From DASSUW01 sp963792385 (GTDB lineage Bacteria; Actinomycetota; Thermoleophilia; Solirubrobacterales; Solirubrobacteraceae), in assembly GCA_963792385.1 (NCBI GenBank), contig CAWBVZ010000012.1:620001-684000 (forward strand): a DNA stretch of 64,000 bases, written 5' to 3'. A program made the position numbers and the translations under genes. The notes under the pieces are model-generated. The model was not told the DNA's origin, made no database searches, and saw nothing but the letters and a program-made list of their open reading frames with translations. Of the stretch, positions 24,532 through 32,382 are shown in pieces. How positions within the stretch are numbered: position 1 is the stretch's first letter; each line of letters begins with the position of its first letter.

Positions 24532-25943
24532 ACGGCGCGCGCCGCCGATGGCTGGCGTTGGGCGTGCTGTGCGTGAGCCTGCTCGTCATCGTGATTGACA
24601 ACACGATCGTCAACGTTGCGCTCCCCACGCTGGTGCGCGACCTGAACGCGGACGTCAGCGAGCTGCAGTGGGTGGTCGATGCGTACACCCTCACGTTCGC
24701 AGGGCTGCTGCTCCTGGCCGGCGCGCTCGGGGACCGCTTCGGACGCCGGCGCACGCTGCTCGGCGGGCTTGCGGTGTTCGGCATCGCCTCGGCGTGCTCG
24801 GCGTACGCGGGCGGCGTCGATGCGCTCATCATCGGCCGCGCGGTGATGGGCGCCGGGGCCGCGTTCATCATGCCGGCGACGCTGTCGCTCCTGATCAGCG
24901 TGTTCACCGACACCCGCGAGCGCACGATGGCGATCGGCATCTGGGCTGCGACGGCGGGCCTCGGCGTCGCGCTCGGCCCGGTGCTCGGCGGCTTTCTGCT
25001 CGATCACTTCTGGTGGGGATCGATCTTCATCGTGAACGTCCCGCTGACCGTGATCGCGGTCGTCGCCGGCCGCGCGCTGATCCCCGAGTCGCGTGACCCG
25101 GTCGCACGGCGGATCGACTGGGCGGGCGCGGGACTCTCGGGCGCCGGCCTCGTCGCCTTCGTCTGGGCGATCATCGAGGCGCCCTCGAAGGGCTGGACCT
25201 CCGCGCCGGTGCTCGGCGCCGGTGCGTTCGCAGCGGTCGCGCTGGCCGCGTTCGTCATGCGGCAGCGCCGCATCGCGGACCCGCTGCTCGACGTTCGCCT
25301 GTTCAAGAACCCGCGCTTCACGGCGGCGAGCAGCACGATCACGGTGCTGTTCTTTGCGCTCTTCGGGTTCCTCTTCCTGTCGACGCAGTACCTGCAGTTC
25401 GTCCTCGGCTACTCACCGTCCGCCGCGGGCGTGCGCGTCCTGCCCTACGCCGCGGCGATGATCGTGTTCGCGCCGCTCTCGTCCGGGCTCGTCGCGCGCT
25501 TCGGCACCAAGGGCGTGGCCACGACGGGGATGCTGCTCTTCTCGACAGGGCTCGCGATCGCGGCGACGCTCACAACCAGCACCGGATACGGGCGGCTCGG
25601 CATCGCGCTGCTCTTCATGGGCGCGGGCATGGGACTCGCGGGAGCGCCGGCGACTGAGTCGATCATGGGCTCGCTTCCGGCTGCGCGAGCGAACATCGGG
25701 TCCGCCGTCAACGACACGACGCGGGAGCTGGGTGGCGCGCTCGGCGTCGCGATCGTGGGGAGCATCATGGCGTCGCTGTACGGGACAGAGCTCTCGGATC
25801 GCGAGGCGTTCGTGCACGCGATGTCACGGTCGACGATCGTCGTCGCGGTCGTGGCCGCGCTCGGTGCGTTCATTACGTGGCGCTACCTGCCGGCGCGAGA
25901 AGCCGCTCAAGACGCCGAGGTCGCTGTGCCCGCCCCGGCTTAG
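24528..25943 (+). CDS. MFS multidrug-type exporter (DHA2, 14 TM)
   Basis: 471 residues. Motif D1/C-type features of the DHA2 family are clear: VIVIDNTIVNVALPTLVRDLNA in TM1, QWVVDAYTLTFAGLLLLAGALGDRFGRRRTLLGG (motif A, GxLGDRxGRRR), and the antiporter motif region WAATAGLGVALGPVLGGFLLDHFWWGSIFIVNVP. The C-terminal half has further helices ending in MSRSTIVVAVVAALGAFITWRYLP. It exports drugs or metabolites by proton antiport. It is the last gene of a coupled four-gene operon next to an AfsR-like regulator, so the exported compound may be what that regulator responds to. It overlaps the convergent endopeptidase gene by 4 bp. Confidence 0.93.
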   Translation: MNGARRRWLALGVLCVSLLVIVIDNTIVNVALPTLVRDLNADVSELQWVVDAYTLTFAGLLLLAGALGDRFGRRRTLLGGLAVFGIASACSAYAGGVDALIIGRAVMGAGAAFIMPATLSLLISVFTDTRERTMAIGIWAATAGLGVALGPVLGGFLLDHFWWGSIFIVNVPLTVIAVVAGRALIPESRDPVARRIDWAGAGLSGAGLVAFVWAIIEAPSKGWTSAPVLGAGAFAAVALAAFVMRQRRIADPLLDVRLFKNPRFTAASSTITVLFFALFGFLFLSTQYLQFVLGYSPSAAGVRVLPYAAAMIVFAPLSSGLVARFGTKGVATTGMLLFSTGLAIAATLTTSTGYGRLGIALLFMGAGMGLAGAPATESIMGSLPAARANIGSAVNDTTRELGGALGVAIVGSIMASLYGTELSDREAFVHAMSRSTIVVAVVAALGAFITWRYLPAREAAQDAEVAVPAPA

Positions 25944-26548
25944 AAGATCGCGTGCAGGTGGTCGTCGTGGTGGGCACAGCGGACCACGCGGGCCGATGTG
26001 CCGATCCGGATGTGGGGGCCGACCAGCACCTGGTCGGCTCCTACGTCCAGCATGGCGCGGACCAGCTCGCGGGAAAGCCGCATATCGACCTGCGCGATCG
26101 TGTGCGGCTCGCGCCGCTCGCGGCCGCGGCGCGGGAAGTAGAGATCGATCTGGCGGCCGTTCTCGTGCGTGGCATGTCCATCGATCTCGCCGCCGTGGCG
26201 CAGCGACATGTCGCCGACCGCCACCTGCGGAGCGTCCGGGTTGCGCGCGCGATAGGCGGCGAGGCCGAGGAGAACGGCACGCACGACAGGGCAGTGACCC
26301 CAGCGGGTGTGATCCGAGCCGCCGATCCGCTGGGCGCGGAAGTTCCACGCGAAGTGGTCGCGACCCGCGGCGGGGAACAGCACGCCACGTAGGAGGTGGC
26401 CGTCGCCGGGTGAGCCGATCGAACGTGAGTGGTGGTGGTCGCAGTCCGGAAGTTTCGGGCGAGGCACGGCCGAGCGCGCGGCGGCGGATCCCGCAGCACC
26501 GATGACGAACAGGCAGCTCAGCACGAGTAGCGCAACGAGGCGTGACAT
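25940..26548 (-). CDS. penicillin-insensitive murein endopeptidase-like metalloprotein (MepA/M74 fold)
   Basis: 202 residues from the ATG at 26548; the open frame extends further up but the signal peptide (SRLVALLVLSCLFVIGAAGSAAA) begins here. Zinc-site motifs of the MepA/M15 superfamily are present: SLRHGGEIDGHATHENGRQIDLYFPR (His...Asp pair) and a C-terminal HDDHLHAIF, equivalent to the HxH ligand motif. An early HHHSRSIGSPGDGHLLRG matches the substrate-entry region of MepA. It is likely to cleave cross-linked peptidoglycan peptides outside the cell. The length is short compared with E. coli MepA (about 270). It is convergent with the MFS gene. Confidence 0.82.
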   Translation of the reverse strand: MSRLVALLVLSCLFVIGAAGSAAARSAVPRPKLPDCDHHHSRSIGSPGDGHLLRGVLFPAAGRDHFAWNFRAQRIGGSDHTRWGHCPVVRAVLLGLAAYRARNPDAPQVAVGDMSLRHGGEIDGHATHENGRQIDLYFPRRGRERREPHTIAQVDMRLSRELVRAMLDVGADQVLVGPHIRIGTSARVVRCAHHDDHLHAIF

Positions 26549-26673
26549 GCAGCGAGTGTCGACCGGGCCGCCGCGCGTCGCCACTCCGGCTGCCGATCGC
26601 CTGATCGGCGCTCCTTGTTGCTCTGGGCAGGGGCAGCCGCCAGCCTCGATCTCACCCGTCCGCTCCCCGAGAG

Positions 26674-27066
26674 ATGAGGTACCTGGTGTTCCGACGTCCA
26701 ATGTTCTTCCTGCCCGCGGTGCTCGCCGCGATAGCACTCCCCGTCGCGCCCGCGCTCGCAGGCGAAGACGACGGCTCCGGCCCCGTCAGGCTGCACGAGA
26801 AGCAGGGCTGCGTTTCCGGAGACCGTGCCAAGGCCACCGTGACCGGTGACGACATCGACTCCGTCAAGTTCTTCGTCGACGGCAAGCTCCTCAAGACGGT
26901 GACCGAGGCGACCAGTCGCGGCACCTACGTGTTCTCGATGCAATGCGCTCGCCTGAGCGTGGGCGCCCACCGCGCCCGTGCGGTCGTGAGCGAGTCGGGC
27001 TCGAACCAGACGCTGCGCTTCCAGATCACCCGCGCGCGGCAGACCTCGCCGCGGTTCACCGGTTGA
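26674..27066 (+). CDS. small secreted Ig-like protein, unknown function
   Basis: 130 residues. An N-terminal signal peptide (FRRPMFFLPAVLAAIALPVAPALAGED) is followed by about 95 residues with an Ig-like strand pattern: KATVTGDDIDSVKFFVDGKLLKTVTEA, GTYVFSMQCARLSVGAHRARAVVSESGSNQTLRFQI. Two cysteines (QGCVSG and MQCARL) could form a disulfide. The SVKFFVDGKLLKT motif is common in bacterial Ig-like domains. Its TGA overlaps the TTG start of the L,D-transpeptidase gene, so the two are probably co-translated, which suggests a role at the cell wall. Confidence 0.75.
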   Translation: MRYLVFRRPMFFLPAVLAAIALPVAPALAGEDDGSGPVRLHEKQGCVSGDRAKATVTGDDIDSVKFFVDGKLLKTVTEATSRGTYVFSMQCARLSVGAHRARAVVSESGSNQTLRFQITRARQTSPRFTG

Positions 27067-27782
27067 GGCTCAGAACCCTCGTACCGGCGGTGCTCGCCGC
27101 GATCGCCCCGATCGCGGCGGGCACGCCCGCCTCCGCCCAGACGCCCGCGTCGGTGCGGCTCTCGAACGAGACCACCTTCACGCGCTGGGCGAACGCCGTG
27201 TCGCGCGCCGGGGCGTACGCGCAGCCTTCGGCGACTGCGCCCCGCGTCGGCCGCCTGCGCCTACTGACCGAAGACGGCTTCCCCGAGGTGTACGTCCTGC
27301 TCGCCAGCCGGCTGGACGCCCAGGGCGCGACCTGGATCCAGCTCAGGCTGCCGCAGCGGCCCAACAACGCCACCGGCTGGGTGCGCCGCGACAGGCTCGG
27401 CTCGTTCCACCTCCTCCACACCCGCCTGGTGGTGAGCCAGCGCGCGCTGCGCGTCACGTTGTACCAGCGTGGCAAGCGACGCTTCCGAGCCCGCATCGGG
27501 ATGGGGGCGCCCGGCACGCCGACGCCGCGGGGCTCGTTCTGGATCCGCGAGAAGTTCCACGTCAGCGGCAACCCGCTGTACGGCACGCGGGCGATGGGGA
27601 CCGCCGCGTACTCCGACGTGCTGACCGACTGGCCGGGCGGCGGTGTGATCGGCCTTCACGGAACCAGCGAGCCCGGCCTCATTCCCGGCCGGCCGTCGCA
27701 CGGCTGCATCCGGCTCAGGAACCGCGACATCGAGCGGCTCTACGCACTGACGCCGATCGGCACGCCGCTCCTCATCCGCTGA
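27063..27782 (+). CDS. L,D-transpeptidase (YkuD family) with SH3-like N-terminal domain
   Basis: 239 residues. The start appears to be the TTG at 27063, overlapping the preceding stop as TTGA, since the signal peptide RLRTLVPAVLAAIAPIAAGTPASA begins right there. Residues about 55-120 look like an SH3-type domain (YAQPSATAPRVGRLRLLTEDG...GWVRRDRL). The YkuD catalytic domain follows, with GMGAPGTPTPRGSFWIREKF and the active-site motif HGT...GRPSHGCIRLRNRDIERLYAL, the nucleophile being the Cys of SHGCIRL. The enzyme makes 3-3 peptidoglycan cross-links or attaches proteins to the wall. Its end overlaps the convergent deacetylase gene by 11 bp. Confidence 0.92.
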   Translation: MRLRTLVPAVLAAIAPIAAGTPASAQTPASVRLSNETTFTRWANAVSRAGAYAQPSATAPRVGRLRLLTEDGFPEVYVLLASRLDAQGATWIQLRLPQRPNNATGWVRRDRLGSFHLLHTRLVVSQRALRVTLYQRGKRRFRARIGMGAPGTPTPRGSFWIREKFHVSGNPLYGTRAMGTAAYSDVLTDWPGGGVIGLHGTSEPGLIPGRPSHGCIRLRNRDIERLYALTPIGTPLLIR

Positions 27783-28752
27783 CGCCGTAGGCGAACGGCG
27801 GCGGCACGGCGTGACGGTTGGCGTCGATCTGCGCCAGCAGCGCGTCTGGGCTCGTGCCGCCGAGCACGCGCAGGCGTGGCAGGCGGAACGGGTCGCTCGA
27901 CGGCCGCGCCCAGCCCGGGACGACGGTGGTGGATCCGCGGTAGCCGGCCGCCCGGATCTCCGCCACCGCCCGCGCGTCGTAGTGGCCCGACGGGTAACAG
28001 AACCAGTTGACCGGGACGTGCCAGCGCCGCCGCAGCACCCGCCGTGCGGCGGCGACCTCGTGACGCAGTTCGCGTGCGTTGATCGCGACGAGGTCGGCGT
28101 GCCGGAAGCCCTGGGTGTCCAGCTCCCAGCCGGCGTCGATCAGGCGCTTCGTGGCGGCCGTACTGAGCCCGCCCTGCGAGCGCGGCAGGCCCGTGAGCTG
28201 CAGGTTCTCGACCGCCACCCAGCCGAGCCGGCGCAACACCGGGAACGCTTCGTTGAAGTGCGACTCGTACCCGTTGTCGAAGCTGACGACGATCGGGCGC
28301 CCCGGCGGCAGCCACGCGCCGCGCTCCCACGCGTCCGCGACCTGATCGAGCGTGACGCCGACCCAGCCCGCGCGCTTGAGCGCCCGCACCTGCGCCGCGA
28401 ACTCGTCGGGTGGGACGTAGAGGCCCGGGAAGCGGGCTCCGGGGGGCGCCGGCCCGATCACGTGGTACATGAGAATCGGGACCGCGACATCGGCCGGGCG
28501 GCCCGTGGGCCCCGGCGTCGGTGTCGCGTGCCGGGCCGCCCGCTCCCGATGGCCGCGGGCCGGGTTCGAGCCTGCCGACCGTGCGGCCGGCGTGGGGCTG
28601 CTCGAGCGGTTCCCGCCGGTCACAAGCAGCACGATCGCCGTGGCGCCGGCGATCACCGCTCCAACCGCGATCGCCCGTCGCAGCCGCTGTCGCCGGCGCC
28701 GCCGGCGACGTCTCGCCTCGCGCCGTACTGCAAGTTCCTCGAGATCGATCAC
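27772..28752 (-). CDS. membrane-anchored polysaccharide deacetylase (NodB/CE4 fold)
   Basis: 326 residues from the GTG at 28752; an in-frame GTG at 28779 is possible. A very basic N-terminus (RREARRRRRRRRQRLRRA) precedes one transmembrane segment (IAVGAVIAGATAIVLLVTGG) and a Pro/Arg linker. The NodB-like domain (about 100-320) has ILMYHVIG, VSFDNGYESHFNEAFPVL, DTQGFRHADLVAIN, WFCYPSGHYDARAVAEIRAAGYRGSTT. The first motif is FDNG instead of TFDDG and the HSxxH motif is altered (TQGFRHAD), so deacetylase activity may be weak or changed. It is probably bound outside the membrane to modify peptidoglycan or surface polysaccharide. It lies 53 bp after the SurA-like gene. Confidence 0.85.
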   Translation of the reverse strand: MIDLEELAVRREARRRRRRRRQRLRRAIAVGAVIAGATAIVLLVTGGNRSSSPTPAARSAGSNPARGHRERAARHATPTPGPTGRPADVAVPILMYHVIGPAPPGARFPGLYVPPDEFAAQVRALKRAGWVGVTLDQVADAWERGAWLPPGRPIVVSFDNGYESHFNEAFPVLRRLGWVAVENLQLTGLPRSQGGLSTAATKRLIDAGWELDTQGFRHADLVAINARELRHEVAAARRVLRRRWHVPVNWFCYPSGHYDARAVAEIRAAGYRGSTTVVPGWARPSSDPFRLPRLRVLGGTSPDALLAQIDANRHAVPPPFAYGVSG

Positions 28753-28805
28753 GTCGCGCTCGCGACAACGCCACCACACGACGCGGACGGACGGCGCTCC
28801 GCGTG

Positions 28806-29996
28806 TCAGCGAGCAGGCCGGGCGAGGCACTCCCCGAGGCCCAGGCGGCGGCTGATCGCGCGTTCGGGCTCGGTGCGGGCGTCGAAGCGGGCGGTCCGCT
28901 TGGCGACCGTGGTGAGGTCGTAGCCCGAGGCGAGCCGGACGAGCTCGTGGTTGCCCGCGGCGATCGCCCGGACGAGCGGACGTAGCTTGTGCTGGTCGAC
29001 CGCGTCGGCCGCGGCCGCCGTCAGCGCGCGCGCGAGCTCCGACCGGGCCGCGATCAGGCCCTGGGCCTGGCCGACGACATCCTGCATGCCGAAGCCGAAC
29101 ATGTACGGATCGCTGTCGTGGATCTGGCGTTCGCAGGCGTTTCGTGCGGTCGTCAGCGCCGCGCCCGTGAGCCGCGGATCGCGCGCTCGCTCCTGCCGTG
29201 CACGCGTGCGACGCGCGCGCTGAGCGGCCTGCACTCGCGCCGCCGCCGCGCGCTCGGCGGCCGCGCGCGTGGCGGCGACAGCCCGCGCCCGCGGCGCGCG
29301 TGCAACGGCGTAGACGGCGCGTGCGACGGCGAGCGCCTTGGCTCGCGAGCGAAAGCGCACGACATCGCCGCGCGCGGCGCGCAGTCGCGACCCGAGCGGG
29401 CGCGGCAGGCGCGCAGCGGCGGCACGCGTGGCGCGCGCGGACGGTCGATCGCGGACGACGAGCCAGGCACGGCGGCCGCCGTCCTTCACGTCGCATACCG
29501 TCGCCTCTCCCATCCAACGGCAGGTGCCGGCCGCCGCGCCGACCCCGTCTCCGCAGCGATCCTCGTAGGCGTCACGGTAGGGCGCCAGGCAGCGGGTGCG
29601 CGCCCGCCAGCGCTCGTGGTAGGCGTCGAACACGGCCGCCAGGCTGGCGGGGTCGGCCGGCGGCTGCGCGCCCACGAGCGCGTCGGCGACCTGACCGCGC
29701 AGGACTCCGAGGTTCGCGGTCGGCCGGAGCCGCCGCGCGGCCGCCTCGCCCTTCAGCCAGAGCCGCTCGATCACGCGGTCGGCGGCCGCCCTGCGGGCGC
29801 CCGCGAGGCGGCCCGGGCGCGCTCCCGCCCACCGTGCGGCGGCGGCCTCGAGCTCAAAGGCCGGCACGCGCACCGAGCCGACCGTCACCGGAGCGTCCGG
29901 GCTTGGCGCGACCGTTCCACGGGCGCGCACGGCCGCCCAGCCGGCAACGGCCAACGCGAGCGCGGCGATCAGCAATACGACGACGCGCAAGGACAC
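28806..29996 (-). CDS. SurA N-terminal-like membrane-anchored or secreted protein
   Basis: 396 residues from a GTG at 29996. One N-terminal hydrophobic segment (VVVLLIAALALAVAGWAAV) is followed by a SurA/PrsA-like N-terminal domain: VGSVRVPAFELEAAAARWAG...AAADRVIERLWLKGEAAARRL, then FDAYHERWRARTRCLAPYRDAYEDRCG, the WRxRTxC pattern seen in actinobacterial foldase-like proteins. No parvulin catalytic core is apparent. The middle is a long Ala/Arg-rich helical, probably coiled-coil region (about 225-275). The C-terminus (QIHDSDPYMFGFGMQDVVGQ...) is helical. It may act as an extracytoplasmic chaperone without isomerase activity. It sits between a dehydrogenase and a polysaccharide deacetylase gene on one strand. 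Confidence 0.72.
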   Translation of the reverse strand: MSLRVVVLLIAALALAVAGWAAVRARGTVAPSPDAPVTVGSVRVPAFELEAAAARWAGARPGRLAGARRAAADRVIERLWLKGEAAARRLRPTANLGVLRGQVADALVGAQPPADPASLAAVFDAYHERWRARTRCLAPYRDAYEDRCGDGVGAAAGTCRWMGEATVCDVKDGGRRAWLVVRDRPSARATRAAAARLPRPLGSRLRAARGDVVRFRSRAKALAVARAVYAVARAPRARAVAATRAAAERAAAARVQAAQRARRTRARQERARDPRLTGAALTTARNACERQIHDSDPYMFGFGMQDVVGQAQGLIAARSELARALTAAAADAVDQHKLRPLVRAIAAGNHELVRLASGYDLTTVAKRTARFDARTEPERAISRRLGLGECLARPAR

Positions 29997-30047
29997 GAGG
30001 ACTGCATCGGCGCGCGCGGCGATCCTCTCGTGGGGCGCCGACCCGAT

Positions 30048-31037
30048 TTACGGATGCGGGCGGGCTTGCCCGAGGACTGCGGGATTGACGACGTTGGTCG
30101 GAGCGTCCGCCGCGTAGGCGTTGATCTGGTCGAAGATCTCGCCGAACTGAAGGTCGAACTCCTCGCGCGTCACGTAGCCGATGTGCGGCGTGCAGATCAC
30201 GTTGTCCATCCGGAGCAGCGGGTCGGCGGCGTCTCGCAGCGGCTCCTGCTCGTAGACGTCGACGGCGGCCATCCCGGGCCGCCCGGCGGCCAGCGCGGCG
30301 ACCAGGGCACCCGGTTCGATGAGCCCGGCGCGGCTGGTGTTGACGAGCACCGAGTCCGGCCGCATGCCGGCCAGGTCGGCCGCCGTGACGATCCCGCGGG
30401 TCGCATCGACCAGGCGCATGTGCAGGGACAGCACGTCGCAGCTCGAGAAGAACGAGTCCTTGCCCTCGGCGACGCTGTGGCCATCGACGCGAGCGCGTGC
30501 GCGCGACTCCTCGCGCGCCCAGACCAGGACCGGCATCCCGAACGCCCGCCCGTAGCCGGCGACCACCTCGCCGATCCGCCCATAGCCGTAGATGCCCAGC
30601 GTCTTGCCTCGCAGGGAGCTGCCGACCCCCATCTGCCACCGGCCACTTCTAAGGGAGGCCATCTGCTGGGGGATCTGCCGGACGGCCGCGAGCACCAGGC
30701 CCCAGGTCAGCTCGGCTGCCGCGTATGAGGGCGTGTCGGCGTGCTGGGACGACGAGACGACGATGCCCAGCCGCGTGCAGGCGTCGACGTCGATGTGGGG
30801 ATAGACACTGCGCTGGCTGATCAGCCGCAGCGCGGGAAGGCGCTCGAGCAGCGGCGCACGGATCGCGGTTCGCTCCCGGATCAGCACGAGCGCCTCGACG
30901 TCCTGGAGCCGCTGCGACAGTGGTTCGACGTCCTGCACGTGGTCGCACCAGACGGTGACGTCGTGGTCGGCCAGCTTCGCGAAGCACGGCAGCGTCCGCA
31001 GCGTGTCGAAGTAGTCGTCGAGGATCGCGACGTTCAC
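30048..31037 (-). CDS. D-2-hydroxyacid dehydrogenase family protein
   Basis: 329 residues from a GTG at 31037 preceded by AAGGAG. The N-terminal substrate domain is followed by the NAD-binding Rossmann motif TLGIYGYGRIGEVVAGYGRAFGM (GxGxxG). The catalytic triad residues are visible: Arg in VNTSRAGLIEPG, Glu in AVDVYEQEPLRDAADPL and His in CTPHIGYVTREEFDLQF. This is the 3-phosphoglycerate dehydrogenase-like/formate dehydrogenase superfamily. The precise acid is unknown. It is first in a same-strand run with the SurA-like and deacetylase genes, but the 51-bp gap and unrelated function make co-operonic action uncertain. Confidence 0.92.
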   Translation of the reverse strand: MNVAILDDYFDTLRTLPCFAKLADHDVTVWCDHVQDVEPLSQRLQDVEALVLIRERTAIRAPLLERLPALRLISQRSVYPHIDVDACTRLGIVVSSSQHADTPSYAAAELTWGLVLAAVRQIPQQMASLRSGRWQMGVGSSLRGKTLGIYGYGRIGEVVAGYGRAFGMPVLVWAREESRARARVDGHSVAEGKDSFFSSCDVLSLHMRLVDATRGIVTAADLAGMRPDSVLVNTSRAGLIEPGALVAALAAGRPGMAAVDVYEQEPLRDAADPLLRMDNVICTPHIGYVTREEFDLQFGEIFDQINAYAADAPTNVVNPAVLGQARPHP

Positions 31038-31079
31038 GGCGCTCCTTTATGCGCAACCCTGCCCGCCACCCCCGCGCGG

Positions 31080-31868
31080 TCAGCGGATTCGGAAGCTGCG
31101 CGTCACGCTGACGCGGTTCCTGCCGGCCTGGCTGAGCGTGACCGACGCAGAGTACGTGCCGCGCTTCAAGCCGCGCAGGGACAGCAGCTTCACGTTGACC
31201 ACCTTGCCGGGCAGGATGCGCACCGACGAGATGCCTCCGCTGCGGCCGCCGCCGGAGCCCCTGACATCCACGCTACCGCCGACGGGATCGATCGTGTTGC
31301 CGCGGTTGCGGACCTGGAGCGCCAGCGCGCGGCTGGTGCCCTTGCCGGTCACGACCGCACGCCCGGCGCTGAGCCGCAGGCGGCGGGCGCCCGTGGTCGG
31401 GTGGAAGCGCACACTGGAGACCAGTCGGTAGACCACGTTGATGCCCTTCCGCCGCTTGGTCGGCCGGCCGACCGCCTCGAGGGCGCCGTACTGCGACTTG
31501 CGTGAGGGCAGGCGGCCGAGCTTCACGCGCACGGACCGGGCCGCGCCGGCGGCGAGCGTGAAGCTGGTGGCGCTGATGTCGACAGTGCCGACCGAGTGGC
31601 GGCGGTCGGCCGCCACCGCGCCGCTGCGCGACTGGCGCCACGGGCGCGCGCGCAGAGTTACCTTGAGCTTGCGCGAGGTCGAGTTGGTGATCGTGGCGGA
31701 GCCGGACGCGCCGCGGCGCGCCGTCGTCTCGAAAATCGCCGGGGAGATCGAGAGCCCGCCCTGTGCCGCCGTCGCCCTGGGCGCCGGAGTCGCCTGGGCG
31801 AAGGCGATCTGCGTCGCGGCCGCGCCCACCACGAGCGCTGCGCCGAGGATCAGCTTGCTTCGGTACAT
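31080..31868 (-). CDS. secreted DUF916/PapD-like protein next to WxL-like protein
   Basis: 262 residues from the ATG at 31868, preceded by AAAAGGAG. A signal peptide (LILGAALVVGAAATQIAFAQA) is followed by LSISPAIFETTARRGASGSATITNSTSRKLKVTLRARPWRQ, the pattern of PapD-like or DUF916 first strands, where an N-terminal Pro-containing edge strand is followed by N(S/T)S and a beta sandwich. FTLAAGAARSVRVKLGRLPSRKSQYGALEAVGRP matches the end of that domain. A second Ig-like domain (about 140-262: RRLRLSAGRAVVTGKGTSRALALQVRNRGNTIDPVGGSVDV...RGLKRGTYSASVTLSQAG) resembles DUF3324. In Firmicutes such proteins partner WxL proteins. No C-terminal membrane segment is seen. The fold is inferred from pattern only. 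Confidence 0.65.
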   Translation of the reverse strand: MYRSKLILGAALVVGAAATQIAFAQATPAPRATAAQGGLSISPAIFETTARRGASGSATITNSTSRKLKVTLRARPWRQSRSGAVAADRRHSVGTVDISATSFTLAAGAARSVRVKLGRLPSRKSQYGALEAVGRPTKRRKGINVVYRLVSSVRFHPTTGARRLRLSAGRAVVTGKGTSRALALQVRNRGNTIDPVGGSVDVRGSGGGRSGGISSVRILPGKVVNVKLLSLRGLKRGTYSASVTLSQAGRNRVSVTRSFRIR

Positions 31869-31899
31869 CAACGACTCCTTTTCGGATCCAGCATGCTGC

Positions 31900-32382
31900 T
31901 CAGGGTGCATTCGAGGACAACGTGATCAACAAGGTCTTGGTGTAGGTGCCGCGCGGGCGCTCGCCGGCCTCGATGCGCTGCTTCAGTCGGATCGTCACCC
32001 GCTCGTTCAACACGGGGCCGAACTCGGCCAGCACCGGATCGAGCTCGGCGTTCAGCGGTTCGAAGGGGCCGGAGCCGACCTTGGCCTCCAGCGGCTCCTC
32101 GAGCACGGACGCGTCACTGGCGAGCCGGCCGAGGCGCGACCCCGACTCGATGTCGCCATCCGCGACGCTCACGAGCGCGCGGCTCGCGGTCGACGTGATG
32201 TGGGCGTGGACGGCGAGGTCGTATTCGCCCGGCCCGGGGAAGCTGTCGAAGCCCGACGGATCGTCGAGCCGGAGCTCAAGCATGCTGGGCACGCTCCCGC
32301 CGACCTCGGTCTGCGCGGCGGTCGGCGCGGCCGTCAGCATCACGACGGCGGTCGCGGCCACGAGTGAGCGGGCGAGCCTCAT
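31900..32382 (-). CDS. small secreted WxL-like surface protein
   Basis: 160 residues, signal peptide to about 24 (RSLVAATAVVMLTAAPTAAQ). From residue 27 to the end it aligns by eye with the C-terminal 142 residues of the TIM-barrel protein at 34012-35829: VGGSVPSMLEL versus VGGDVPSVLNL, TSTASRALVSVADGD versus TTTGDAALTVTDPD, PFEPLN versus AFTPLN, and GTYTKTLLITLSSNAP versus GTYSKTLTFTLSTTTP. The last block is close to the distal WxL motif YxxxLTWxLxxxP with Trp replaced. It follows the Ig-like gene by an ATGA overlap and precedes the DUF916-like gene by 31 bp. It is likely to be a cell-surface protein; WxL kinship is an inference. Confidence 0.7.
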   Translation of the reverse strand: MRLARSLVAATAVVMLTAAPTAAQTEVGGSVPSMLELRLDDPSGFDSFPGPGEYDLAVHAHITSTASRALVSVADGDIESGSRLGRLASDASVLEEPLEAKVGSGPFEPLNAELDPVLAEFGPVLNERVTIRLKQRIEAGERPRGTYTKTLLITLSSNAP

